DNA of 64,000 nt from Acidobacteriota bacterium (GTDB taxonomy: Bacteria > Acidobacteriota > Thermoanaerobaculia > Gp7-AA8): the NCBI GenBank assembly GCA_021325515.1, contig JAJPHC010000035.1, forward strand, positions 62,001 to 126,000. Direction: 5' to 3'. Made by a program: the position numbers and the translations under genes. Positions 26,856 through 34,826 of this stretch are shown in pieces; within the stretch, counting starts at the first letter, position 1; each line of letters starts with the position of its first letter. The notes beneath the pieces are model-generated. The model was not told the origin of the DNA. It worked only from the letters and a program-made list of their open reading frames with translations, and did no database searches.

Positions 26856-28343
26856 TCACCCCACGGCAACCGGCGTTCGCATCTTCAATCCGGCGAGCGA
26901 GACTCTGCCGAGCACGGAGTGCTGGAAGCCGCTGATGGTACGCGCGCAGACGGCGACGGCCTGCCCGTAGATCAGCGGCAGCAGCGGCACCTCCTCGGCG
27001 AGCAGCGCGACGATCGCCGCGCGGTTCTGATCGGTCTGCTCCGCGCGATAGCGCTGCAGCGCGGCATCCATCGCCTTGCTCGAGTAACGGCTCACGTTGT
27101 TCGACGTCGCCGTGCTGTTCGACGCGGAGGGGATGGCATGCGAGGCGAGGAGCGCTTCGAAGAAATCGCTCGGATCGGAGGTGTCGGCGATCCATCCGGC
27201 GAGCAGCATGTCGTATGCGTTGCGCTGGACGCGCTCCGCGTATTCGTTGCGATCGCGCGTCGCGACGAGCTCCACCTCGACGCCGATCGCGCCGAGCTGC
27301 TCGCGGATCAGCTCACCCGCGCGGCGCGGGTTCGGCATGTACGGCCGCGGGCTCCAGACCATCACCAGCGTCACCTTCTTCGGCATCCGGCTGCCGGCAG
27401 CAGCCGCGAAGCTCTTCGCTTTCGTGAGATCGAATCCGAGGAGATTCGGATCGCGCGCGAGCAGCGGCGGAAGAAGGTTGGATGCGATGTACGCCAGCGG
27501 ATTGCGATCGTACGTCGACTCCGCGATCGCCCTTCGATCGATCGCATGCGCGAATGCCTTGCGCACCTGCACCTCGTCGAGCGGCGGCCGCGAGGTGTTG
27601 AAGTAGAGGATGCCTGTCGCGTTGCCGGTGGAGATCGAAGGGACGAAGGGATAGCCGCGCAGCGACATCGCATCGACGGAGGTGAGGCTGTAGGTGAAGT
27701 CGATCTCCCCCTTCTTCGCCGCTTCGAGCAGCACTTCGGTCCCGCCATCGCTCGATGCGGCGTAGGTCGCGAAGACGATCGCGTCGATGTCGACCGGCTT
27801 GCGGTTGTAGAACGGATTGCGGACGAGCGTGACGCGATCGAGGCGCTGCACGTCGGCCAGCCGCAGTTGTCCGGAGAACATGAAGGGTCCCGATCCGAGG
27901 AGCAGTCCTCCGCGCTCCAGCACGATGTGGGTGTAGGTGTTGGTCAGGACGAGATCGAAGCGCGCGTTGGGATGCGTGAGGTGAAAGAAGATGCGCGAGT
28001 CGCGAACCTCGACTCTCGCCTGCCTCGCGAAATCGGCGGAGGCGTTGAGCGAGAGCGCCACATGCTGCGGCGTCATCGGCGTGCCGTCGGAGAAGAGGAT
28101 GTCGCGGCGCAACTCGACGGAATAGACCGGTTTGTCCGGCGATGATGGTTCCTTCCGCAGCGGCGCCGTGACGAGCTGCGGCGTGGGCGGCTCGCTACCG
28201 AGCGGAGGCGCGAAGAGCGTCTCGAAGATTTCGTCGAGGATCAGTGAGCTGACGGTGTCGTGCGTGCGGCGCGGATCGAGCGTGGCAAGACGCGCGATCG
28301 CGCCGACGCGCAGCACCTTTTTCGGATTGCCTGCGGTCGTCAA
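26856..28343 (-). CDS. Family-5 solute-binding protein (oligopeptide/nickel type) without signal peptide
   Basis: The 495-residue product matches the SBP_bac_5 fold: LRVGAIARLATLDPRRTHDT at the start, FSDGTPMTPQHVALSL and EVQVRKAFAHAIDRRAIA in the core. Normally such proteins are exported and feed an ABC transporter. Here the TTG start at 28343 (Shine-Dalgarno GGGAG) gives no leader, and an in-frame TGA lies six codons upstream, so no signal peptide can be recovered. No permease or ATPase gene is near. It may be a cytoplasmic ligand-binding sensor, as in SgrR-like proteins, or a relic. Confidence 0.75.
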   Translation of the reverse strand: MTTAGNPKKVLRVGAIARLATLDPRRTHDTVSSLILDEIFETLFAPPLGSEPPTPQLVTAPLRKEPSSPDKPVYSVELRRDILFSDGTPMTPQHVALSLNASADFARQARVEVRDSRIFFHLTHPNARFDLVLTNTYTHIVLERGGLLLGSGPFMFSGQLRLADVQRLDRVTLVRNPFYNRKPVDIDAIVFATYAASSDGGTEVLLEAAKKGEIDFTYSLTSVDAMSLRGYPFVPSISTGNATGILYFNTSRPPLDEVQVRKAFAHAIDRRAIAESTYDRNPLAYIASNLLPPLLARDPNLLGFDLTKAKSFAAAAGSRMPKKVTLVMVWSPRPYMPNPRRAGELIREQLGAIGVEVELVATRDRNEYAERVQRNAYDMLLAGWIADTSDPSDFFEALLASHAIPSASNSTATSNNVSRYSSKAMDAALQRYRAEQTDQNRAAIVALLAEEVPLLPLIYGQAVAVCARTISGFQHSVLGRVSLAGLKMRTPVAVG

Positions 28344-28507
28344 CGTTGGAGCTCCCTCTCATTCAAAGTCGCGTTCCCGGAGAGATCCTCTGCACGCTTC
28401 CTTCCAGCCGGCAGGAGCGAGCTCGCCCTCCTTCTGCGTCTGCGGCGTCAGCGAGCTCATCCTTCACGCCGCATCGCAGACTCGCACAAAGAGCTTATCC
28501 TTTCGTC

Positions 28508-29248
28508 ATGGCTGATCTGGCTACGTTTAGCCTTGCGGACGTCGTGCGGTGCAGCTCCGAGTTGAGACTGTCATCGACGGGCGCGGCATCGATGGAAGAT
28601 GCAGCGGCACGTGTCGTCGGACATCTTTACGACACGATCATCGACGGCGCGACGGGCGACCGGGCGATTTCGCTGATCCGCCTCTTCAAGACACATCCGT
28701 ACGGCGCGCTCGAGCCGGAACAGCGAGCCTTTGCCGACCGGCTCCTCGGCGATCACCGGCCGGAGCCTACGATGCGCTGCCTCACACTCCTCGCGACGCG
28801 CGGACATCAGCCGGATTGGAACGACCGCCATAGCTCGCGCGGCCACGCGGCGATTCCGCTTCCCAGCGAGAAGATCGTGCAGAGCGCGCCGATGATTTCC
28901 CAGTTGATCGCACAACTCGGAGTCGACATCTCCGCGCTGCTTCGCCCCGAGCCGGACGTCATCGTCGATCTCGCGCAGAGGAGCTACAACGTCTTCCACG
29001 TTCCGGAAGCGAAAGGCAGCCCGTACATCCCGGCGCAGAACGACTTCGTGATCCCGTTCGGCATCCGGTCGGTGCTCGGCTTCGGCGGGATGCTCCCTTC
29101 GGGAAATCTGTTCGCGACCATCATGTTCACGAAAACCGCGGTACCGCGAGAGACGGCGGACCTCTTCGCGAATGTGGCGCTGGCGGTGAAGCTGGCCATC
29201 CTGCCGTTTGACGGCGGTGCCACGTTTGCAGGCGCAGTCGGGACGTGA
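28508..29248 (+). CDS. Putative sensor domain protein coupled to a histidine kinase
   Basis: The 246-residue product (start MADLATFSLADVVRC) has an N-terminal helical region (LIRLFKTHPYGALEPEQRAF) and a C-terminal GAF-like fold region (FVIPFGIRSVLGFGGMLPSG, then LFATIMFTKTAVPRETADLF). I recognise no named family. Its TGA overlaps the GTG start of the kinase gene in a GTGA, so it is likely the detached sensory module of that kinase. The ORF track starts at 28346, but the ATG at 28508 fits better because the earlier part is low-complexity sequence. Confidence 0.7.
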   Translation: MADLATFSLADVVRCSSELRLSSTGAASMEDAAARVVGHLYDTIIDGATGDRAISLIRLFKTHPYGALEPEQRAFADRLLGDHRPEPTMRCLTLLATRGHQPDWNDRHSSRGHAAIPLPSEKIVQSAPMISQLIAQLGVDISALLRPEPDVIVDLAQRSYNVFHVPEAKGSPYIPAQNDFVIPFGIRSVLGFGGMLPSGNLFATIMFTKTAVPRETADLFANVALAVKLAILPFDGGATFAGAVGT

Positions 29249-31146
29249 GCGTCAACGAGCTCATCTCGGTCAGCGAGATCGATCTGCTCCGCGCGGAAGC
29301 GGCCACGCTCCAACAATTGATGGCGGTGCTCGAGCGGACGACGCTCGAGCAGACGCGCAAGCTCGAAGACGCGATCCGCGACCGGACTGCCGCCGCCGAG
29401 GAGCTGCGCCGGCAACTGGAGGTCACGCGCGCGCTGACGGAGAGCATGGGAGAAGGAGTGCTCGCATTCGGCGCGGATGCACGCCTCTCGTTCTTCAACA
29501 CCGCCGCGGAGCAGATGTTGAAAGTCGAAGTTGCGAGCGTGCGGGGAAGAATGCTCGACGAGCTGAGTCTGGCGCGCCCGCAAACGATCGCCGCAATCCG
29601 CCGCGTGTTCGAGGCGCGAACGACGATCCGCAGCGACGACGATCTCTTTCTCGCCGCCGATGGAGAAGCGCTTCCCGTCTCCTACACCGCCTCGCCGATC
29701 GTCTCCGGCGGAGAGTTCGTCGGCGCAGTCGTGGTCTTTCACGACATCACTGCGCGCAAGCGCGCGGACGAGGAGCGGCAGAAGCTGCTGGAGGTCGAGC
29801 GTGAGGCTCGCGTTCAGGCGGAGCGCGCGCGCGAAACCAGCCGCTTTCTGGCCGAAGCCGGCTCGGTGCTCGTCTCCTCGCTCGATTCATCCGCGACACT
29901 CGAGCGGGTCGCGCGACTCGCCGTCCCGTCGTTCGCCGACTGGAGCTTCGTCCATCTCCGCGACGCATCGGGCGCGCTGCGCCGCGTCGCGGTCGCGCAT
30001 TCGGATCCGGAGCGCGAGGCGCTCCTCCGCTCCGTGGAAGACATCTATCCACCTTCCGCCGATGATCCTTACGGACCGGCGAAAGTGACGCGCACGGGAG
30101 TGAGCGAGATGGTCGGAGTCGTCGCGGACCGAATCCTGGAGGAGTCGGCGAAAGACGACGCGCACCTCCATCAGTTGCGCGAATTCGGCTTCACCTCCTA
30201 CATTTCCGTTCCGCTGATTGCGCGGACGCGCACGCTCGGAGCGATGACGTTCGCGATGGCGGAGTCGGGGCGTCATTTCGGCGAGAGCGAGCTTCTTCTT
30301 GCACAGCAACTGGCAGACCGCGCAGCGCTCGCGATCGATAACGCCCGCCTGTTCGCGGAGGTCGAGGAAGCACGGCGGGATCTCGAGCAGCGGGTGCTCG
30401 CACGCACGATGCAGCTCCAGGAGGCAAACCGCGAGCTCGAGTCGTTCTCGTATTCGGTCTCGCACGACCTTCGCGCGCCGATTCGCCATATCAGCGGCTT
30501 CGTCGATCTCTTCCGCAAGCGCGGCGCCGGCTCGCTCGACCCCGCCGCTGCGCACTATCTCGACGTCATCGCCGATGCCGCGAAGCAGGCCGGCACACTC
30601 GTCGACGACCTGCTCGCGTTCTCGCGGATGGGACGTGCCGAGCTCGCCAGGCAGCGCGTGTCGATGGACGCGATGGTCCAGGAAGTGCTGGGCCAGCTGC
30701 AACCGGAGATCGCCTCGCGCGCGATCGAATGGCGCATCGGGCAGCTTGGCGAGGTGACCGGCGACGCGGCGATGCTGCGACTGGTATGGCGGAATCTGCT
30801 GTCGAACGCGGTCAAGTACACGCGAACGCGCGAGGGCGCGATCATCGAGGTCTCGCGCACCGAGTTGGACCGTGAGCACGTATTTTGCGTACGCGACAAT
30901 GGCGTCGGCTTTGACATGAAATACGTAGGGAAGCTCTTCGGAGTGTTCCAGCGCCTCCACTCCGCAGACCAGTTCGAAGGGACGGGGATCGGCCTCGCCA
31001 ACGTGCGCCGCATCGTCGGTCGCCACGGGGGCAAGGCCTGGGCCGAGGGAGAGGTCAACCGGGGAGCAGCATTTTTCTTCTCTCTGCCGCGCGAATCGGA
31101 GGAACGGATTGACGGAACTCAAACGCATCCTGCTCGTGGACGATAG
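29245..31146 (+). CDS. PAS-GAF histidine kinase
   Basis: The 633-residue soluble kinase starts at a GTG overlapping the previous stop. Order of domains: coiled coil (about 10-60), PAS (about 65-180, SMGEGVLAFGADARLSFFNT), GAF (about 195-360, FADWSFVHLRDASGALRRVA), HisKA with SYSVSHDLRAPIRHISGFVD, and HATPase with RNLLSNAVKYTRT, VRDNGVGFDMKY and GTGIGLANVRRIVGRHGG. The HisKA type resembles phytochrome-like kinases. It overlaps by 38 bases the following receiver gene and belongs to a four-gene relay. Confidence 0.9.
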   Translation: MSVNELISVSEIDLLRAEAATLQQLMAVLERTTLEQTRKLEDAIRDRTAAAEELRRQLEVTRALTESMGEGVLAFGADARLSFFNTAAEQMLKVEVASVRGRMLDELSLARPQTIAAIRRVFEARTTIRSDDDLFLAADGEALPVSYTASPIVSGGEFVGAVVVFHDITARKRADEERQKLLEVEREARVQAERARETSRFLAEAGSVLVSSLDSSATLERVARLAVPSFADWSFVHLRDASGALRRVAVAHSDPEREALLRSVEDIYPPSADDPYGPAKVTRTGVSEMVGVVADRILEESAKDDAHLHQLREFGFTSYISVPLIARTRTLGAMTFAMAESGRHFGESELLLAQQLADRAALAIDNARLFAEVEEARRDLEQRVLARTMQLQEANRELESFSYSVSHDLRAPIRHISGFVDLFRKRGAGSLDPAAAHYLDVIADAAKQAGTLVDDLLAFSRMGRAELARQRVSMDAMVQEVLGQLQPEIASRAIEWRIGQLGEVTGDAAMLRLVWRNLLSNAVKYTRTREGAIIEVSRTELDREHVFCVRDNGVGFDMKYVGKLFGVFQRLHSADQFEGTGIGLANVRRIVGRHGGKAWAEGEVNRGAAFFFSLPRESEERIDGTQTHPARGR

Positions 31147-31573
31147 CTCGCGCGACGTCGAACTCACGCTTGCGGCACTCGAGCAGAACCGCCTTGCAAA
31201 CGAAGTCGTCGTCGCGCGCGATGGCGAAGAAGCTCTCGACTATCTCTACCGGCGCGGAATCTTCAAGCTCCGCACCGCAGGCCATCCCGCCGTCGTTCTC
31301 CTCGATCTCAAACTGCCGAAAGTCGATGGCCTGGAAGTTCTCAAGCAGATCAAAGGCGACGACGAACTGCGCGCCATCCCCGTCGTAATGCTCACCTCCT
31401 CCCGCGAGGAGAAGGACCTTGTGCAGAGCTATGACCTCGGCGTGAATGCGTATGTCGTCAAGCCGGTGGACTTTCATGAGTTCGTCGATTCTCTGAAGGA
31501 GCTCGGCCTTTTCTGGGCGGTCATCAATCAGCCGCCTCCCGGTAGTGTGAAGCGGCCGGACGATCGCCGATGA
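31109..31573 (+). CDS. Rcp1-like stand-alone response regulator
   Basis: The 154-residue receiver protein has RILLVDDSSRDVELTLAAL, the phospho-acceptor in AVVLLDLKLPKVDGLEVL, TSSREEKDL and the conserved Lys in YVVKPVDFHEF. This resembles Rcp1, the partner of cyanobacterial phytochrome kinases. The TTG start at 31109 lies 38 bases inside the kinase gene and follows a GGAGG. Its stop overlaps the next ATG by four bases, so it probably carries phosphate between the two flanking kinases. Confidence 0.88.
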   Translation: MTELKRILLVDDSSRDVELTLAALEQNRLANEVVVARDGEEALDYLYRRGIFKLRTAGHPAVVLLDLKLPKVDGLEVLKQIKGDDELRAIPVVMLTSSREEKDLVQSYDLGVNAYVVKPVDFHEFVDSLKELGLFWAVINQPPPGSVKRPDDRR

Positions 31574-33153
31574 CACCTGTCGAAGCATCGGAGCAGTTGC
31601 CGCCCGATCTCGCGATTTTGCTGCTCGAAGACAATCTGCTCGACGCTGAGCTCACGTGCGCCAGTCTGGGAGTCGACGGAGGCTGCCGGATCGAGCGTGT
31701 GGAGGATCAACCCTCGTTCGAGAAGGCCCTCGAAGAGCACCTCTTCGACCTGATCCTCGCCGACTATTCGCTGCCGTCATTCGATGGCATCACGGCCCTC
31801 GACATCGCACAGCGGCTGCGGCCCGACACGCCGTTCATCTTCGTGTCCGGCGCGCTCGGCGAAGAACTGGCGATCGAGACGCTCAAGCGTGGTGCCACAG
31901 ACTACGTGCTCAAGCATCGTCTGGAGCGTCTTCGTCCTTCCGTGCTCCGCGCGCTGCGCGAGAAGGAAGAGCACCGGCAGCGACAGCTCGCAGAAGAAAA
32001 GCTCCGCCGTCTGGCGGAGGACAACGCGCGCCTGTATGAACAGGCGCGCCGCGCCAGTCTCGCCAAAGACGAGTTCATCGCGATGATCTCTCACGAACTG
32101 CGAACGCCGATGACATCGATCCTCGGCTGGACCCGGTTGCTGAGAGTCGGCGGCCTGTCACAGGAAGAGAGCGTGACCGCACTGGAGGCAGTCGAACGGA
32201 GTGCGACGGTGCAGGCGAGGCTGATCGATGATCTGCTCGACATCTCCCGCATCAGCACCGGCAAGCTCGAATTGAATCTGGAGGACGTCGATCTGGCGGG
32301 CGTCGTCGCGACCACCGTCGAGGCTCTGCGCATTCCCGCCGCTGAAAAGCAGATCACGCTGCAAGCAGAGACGGCGGTGCGCTGCATCGTTCGCGGCGAC
32401 CGCAACCGCCTGCAGCAGGTCGTCTCGAATCTCGTTCAGAACGCGATCAAGTTCACTCCTGACGGAGGAAGGATCAACGTCGAGCTCGAAGTCGTTGATG
32501 GACGCGCCGAGTTGCGAGTCCGCGACAACGGCAAAGGGATTCGACCCGAATCACTCGACCAGATCTTCGAAGCGTTCCGTCAGGAGCGCGGCTCACCGGA
32601 AACCAGCGGAGGACTGGGACTCGGCCTGTCGATCGTCCGTCACATCATCGAGCGGCACGGAGGAACCGTGAGCGCGCAGAGCGACGGGCTCGATCGCGGC
32701 GCGACGTTCCGCGTAGCCTTGCCGCTGCTGGACGCGACGAGAGAGAGGGCCGCCAGCACAAAAGGATCGCAGATGCCGGACATGACCAGCCGGGCGATTC
32801 TCGTCGTCGAAGATGATTGCGAAGCCAGAACTCTCATCGCCACGATCCTGAAGCGCTGCGGTGCAAACGTGCTCACCGCCGAATCCGTGTCCGAGGCGTT
32901 GGAGGCGCTTCCGCGCGCAACGTGGGATGCCATCGTCTCCGATATCAGCATGCCGGAAGCTGACGGCTACTCGCTGATGGCCCATGTGAAGGACAACTAT
33001 CGGGACGGCTCAGCGCCGCCAGTCGTCGCTGTGACTGCGTTCGGCACACCGGACGACCGCGAGCGAATCCGTGAAGCAGGATTCGCACGTCACTTCGTCA
33101 AGCCGATCGATCCGGTGTTGTTCGCGCGCAGCATCGCCGCGATGTGGGCGTAG
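31570..33153 (+). CDS. Hybrid histidine kinase REC-HisKA-HATPase-REC
   Basis: The 527-residue protein has an N-terminal receiver (ILLLEDNLLDAELTCASLG, acceptor in DLILADYSLPSFDG), HisKA (FIAMISHELRTPMTSILGW), and HATPase (LVQNAIKFTPDGG, VRDNGKGIRPES, GGLGLGLSIVRHIIERHGG). A second receiver lies near 400-525 (ILVVEDDCEARTLIATILK, acceptor in DAIVSDISMPEADG). It is soluble. The two receivers and the adjacent Rcp1-like protein suggest a multi-step relay without a DNA-binding output in this operon. It converges on the ribokinase gene, with 3 bases between stops. Confidence 0.92.
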   Translation: MTPVEASEQLPPDLAILLLEDNLLDAELTCASLGVDGGCRIERVEDQPSFEKALEEHLFDLILADYSLPSFDGITALDIAQRLRPDTPFIFVSGALGEELAIETLKRGATDYVLKHRLERLRPSVLRALREKEEHRQRQLAEEKLRRLAEDNARLYEQARRASLAKDEFIAMISHELRTPMTSILGWTRLLRVGGLSQEESVTALEAVERSATVQARLIDDLLDISRISTGKLELNLEDVDLAGVVATTVEALRIPAAEKQITLQAETAVRCIVRGDRNRLQQVVSNLVQNAIKFTPDGGRINVELEVVDGRAELRVRDNGKGIRPESLDQIFEAFRQERGSPETSGGLGLGLSIVRHIIERHGGTVSAQSDGLDRGATFRVALPLLDATRERAASTKGSQMPDMTSRAILVVEDDCEARTLIATILKRCGANVLTAESVSEALEALPRATWDAIVSDISMPEADGYSLMAHVKDNYRDGSAPPVVAVTAFGTPDDRERIREAGFARHFVKPIDPVLFARSIAAMWA

Positions 33154-33156
33154 GCA

Positions 33157-34071
33157 TCATTCATCACGAATGAGAGTCTCGACTTCGGCGCGCGTGGGCA
33201 TCGACGTCTGAGCGCCGGGCGCACGTGTGGTCAGTGCAGCAGCGGCGGACGCAAAGCGCGCCGCAGACCCGAGCGGCATCCGCTCCGCCAGCGCAATCGC
33301 CAGCGCTGCGGTCAGCGCGTCGCCGGCTCCCAGCCGGTCGATCGATGGAACCGCGAGCTTCGGAATGAAGATCTCCTCATCCGCCGTGAGAAACACGTTG
33401 CCTTCGTCTCCCGCTTCGACAGCGGCGAGCCTGACTCCGCGGCTCAACAACGCCGACGCAGCGGCGCGGGCACTGACACGATCACGCACGCCGATCCCCG
33501 TGACCGTCTCCGCTTCGCGAGCGTTGAGGCGAATCACTGCAGCGAGCCGCAGCAGCTCGTCGGGAAGCTCGCGCGGCGGTGACGGATCAACGATGAGCGG
33601 CACCGCCGCATCGTGCGCAATGCGAGCAGCGCGCAGAACGCTTTCGAACGGGATTTCCAGTTGCACCAGCAACGCGCGACCGGCAGCGATCACGTCTGCC
33701 GCATCCTCCACAAGCTCGGGCGTGACATACGCGTTTGCTCCCGGAAGCACGACTGCCTGCTTCTCCCCCGTCGCGTCTCTCACCAGCACGAACGCGCCTG
33801 TCGGAGAAGCGGCGATCCGCGACACATGACGAACATCCACCGACTCCGCTTCGAGAGCGGATCGAACAAGCCGGCCGCAGTCGTCGTCACCTACGGCCCC
33901 GATCAGGAGCGCCGCACTCCCAAGGCGTGCGGCGGCAACCGCCTGATTGGCCGCTTTCCCGCCGGCACCGATTGCCAGAGATGTCGCCTTCCGGCACGAG
34001 CCCGCCACCGGCAACGCTTCCACGGTGGAGACGATGTCCAGGCTGATCCCACCCAAACAGACGATGGTCAT
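33157..34071 (-). CDS. PfkB-family sugar kinase, ribokinase-like
   Basis: The 304-residue cytoplasmic kinase phosphorylates a sugar, probably ribose or a nucleoside. The first PfkB signature is AIGAGGKAANQAVAAARLGS and the second is DRLGAGDALTAALAIALAER, with the catalytic Asp. The ORF track starts at 34146; I use the ATG at 34071 (MTIVCLGGISLD), which begins the first strand. No transporter is adjacent, and the gene is divergent from the MEDS gene. Substrate assignment is by fold only. Confidence 0.85.
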   Translation of the reverse strand: MTIVCLGGISLDIVSTVEALPVAGSCRKATSLAIGAGGKAANQAVAAARLGSAALLIGAVGDDDCGRLVRSALEAESVDVRHVSRIAASPTGAFVLVRDATGEKQAVVLPGANAYVTPELVEDAADVIAAGRALLVQLEIPFESVLRAARIAHDAAVPLIVDPSPPRELPDELLRLAAVIRLNAREAETVTGIGVRDRVSARAAASALLSRGVRLAAVEAGDEGNVFLTADEEIFIPKLAVPSIDRLGAGDALTAALAIALAERMPLGSAARFASAAAALTTRAPGAQTSMPTRAEVETLIRDE

Positions 34072-34178
34072 GAGCGTGACATCGTACTGCCGTACTTCTT
34101 CTGACGCAGCACGCGCTCGCACGATGTTTGCATGGTTCTTTCGCAATCTCGTCGCATCCTCAAGACAAGGAGTCCAAA

Positions 34179-34826
34179 ATGATCGACGCTTCCGAAGAGC
34201 GCGCTGTTCATCTTGCAGGATCGGAGCTCGATCGCGCCCGTCACGTCTGCGCGTTTTTTCATACTCGCGACGAAGAGTACCGGGTCTTGATGCCCTTCGT
34301 GGTTGAAGGCTTCGAGCATGGCGATCGCGCTTTCCATATCGTCGATCCTGCTCACAGGGACGAGCACATCGAGCGGTTGCGCGAGGGCGGAATCGATACA
34401 GGCTCGGCGGAGGCCAGCGGACAACTGACCGTGTTGCGGTGGGAAGACGCCTATCTTCGCGGAGGTCACTTCGATCAAAACGCGATGCTCGCGCTGATCG
34501 AAGAGGTTCTCAGGGCCGGGAAAGCGCAGGGATATCCGCTCACACGACTCGTCGCGAACATGGAGTGGGCACTGGAGGACAGGCCGGGCGTCGAGGACAT
34601 CGTCGAGTACGAGACACGCTTGAACTACGTGCTCCCGAAATATAACGACGCAGTCACGTGAACGTACGATCTCGCCAAGTTTGGCGGAGGCGTCGTCATG
34701 GACATCATGAGAACCCATCCGATGGTGATCATCGGCGGGCTGCTGCAGGAAAACCCGTTCTTCGTGCCGCCGGACGAAATGCTCGGCGAGTTGCGCCGGC
34801 GGCGCACGGCTCATGTCCCTTCGTGA
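34179..34826 (+). CDS. MEDS-domain sensor protein with an in-frame UGA at the conserved Cys position
   Basis: The ORF track stops at 34661, but the same frame stays open to a TGA at 34824-34826. Read through, it encodes 215 residues of a MEDS (DcmR-type) domain. The first part has HVCAFFHTRDEEYRVLMPFV. After codon 161 (TGA) it continues TYDLAKFGGGVVMDIMRTHP, then IIGGLLQENPFFVPPDEML. In the family, as I recall it, the residue before xYDL is Cys, which is where the UGA falls. The ATG at 34179 follows AAGGAG. The full-length stop overlaps the kinase start at 34813 by 14 bases, whereas the short form would leave a 151-base gap. It could be a selenoprotein, a nonsense mutation or a sequencing error. 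Confidence 0.75.
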
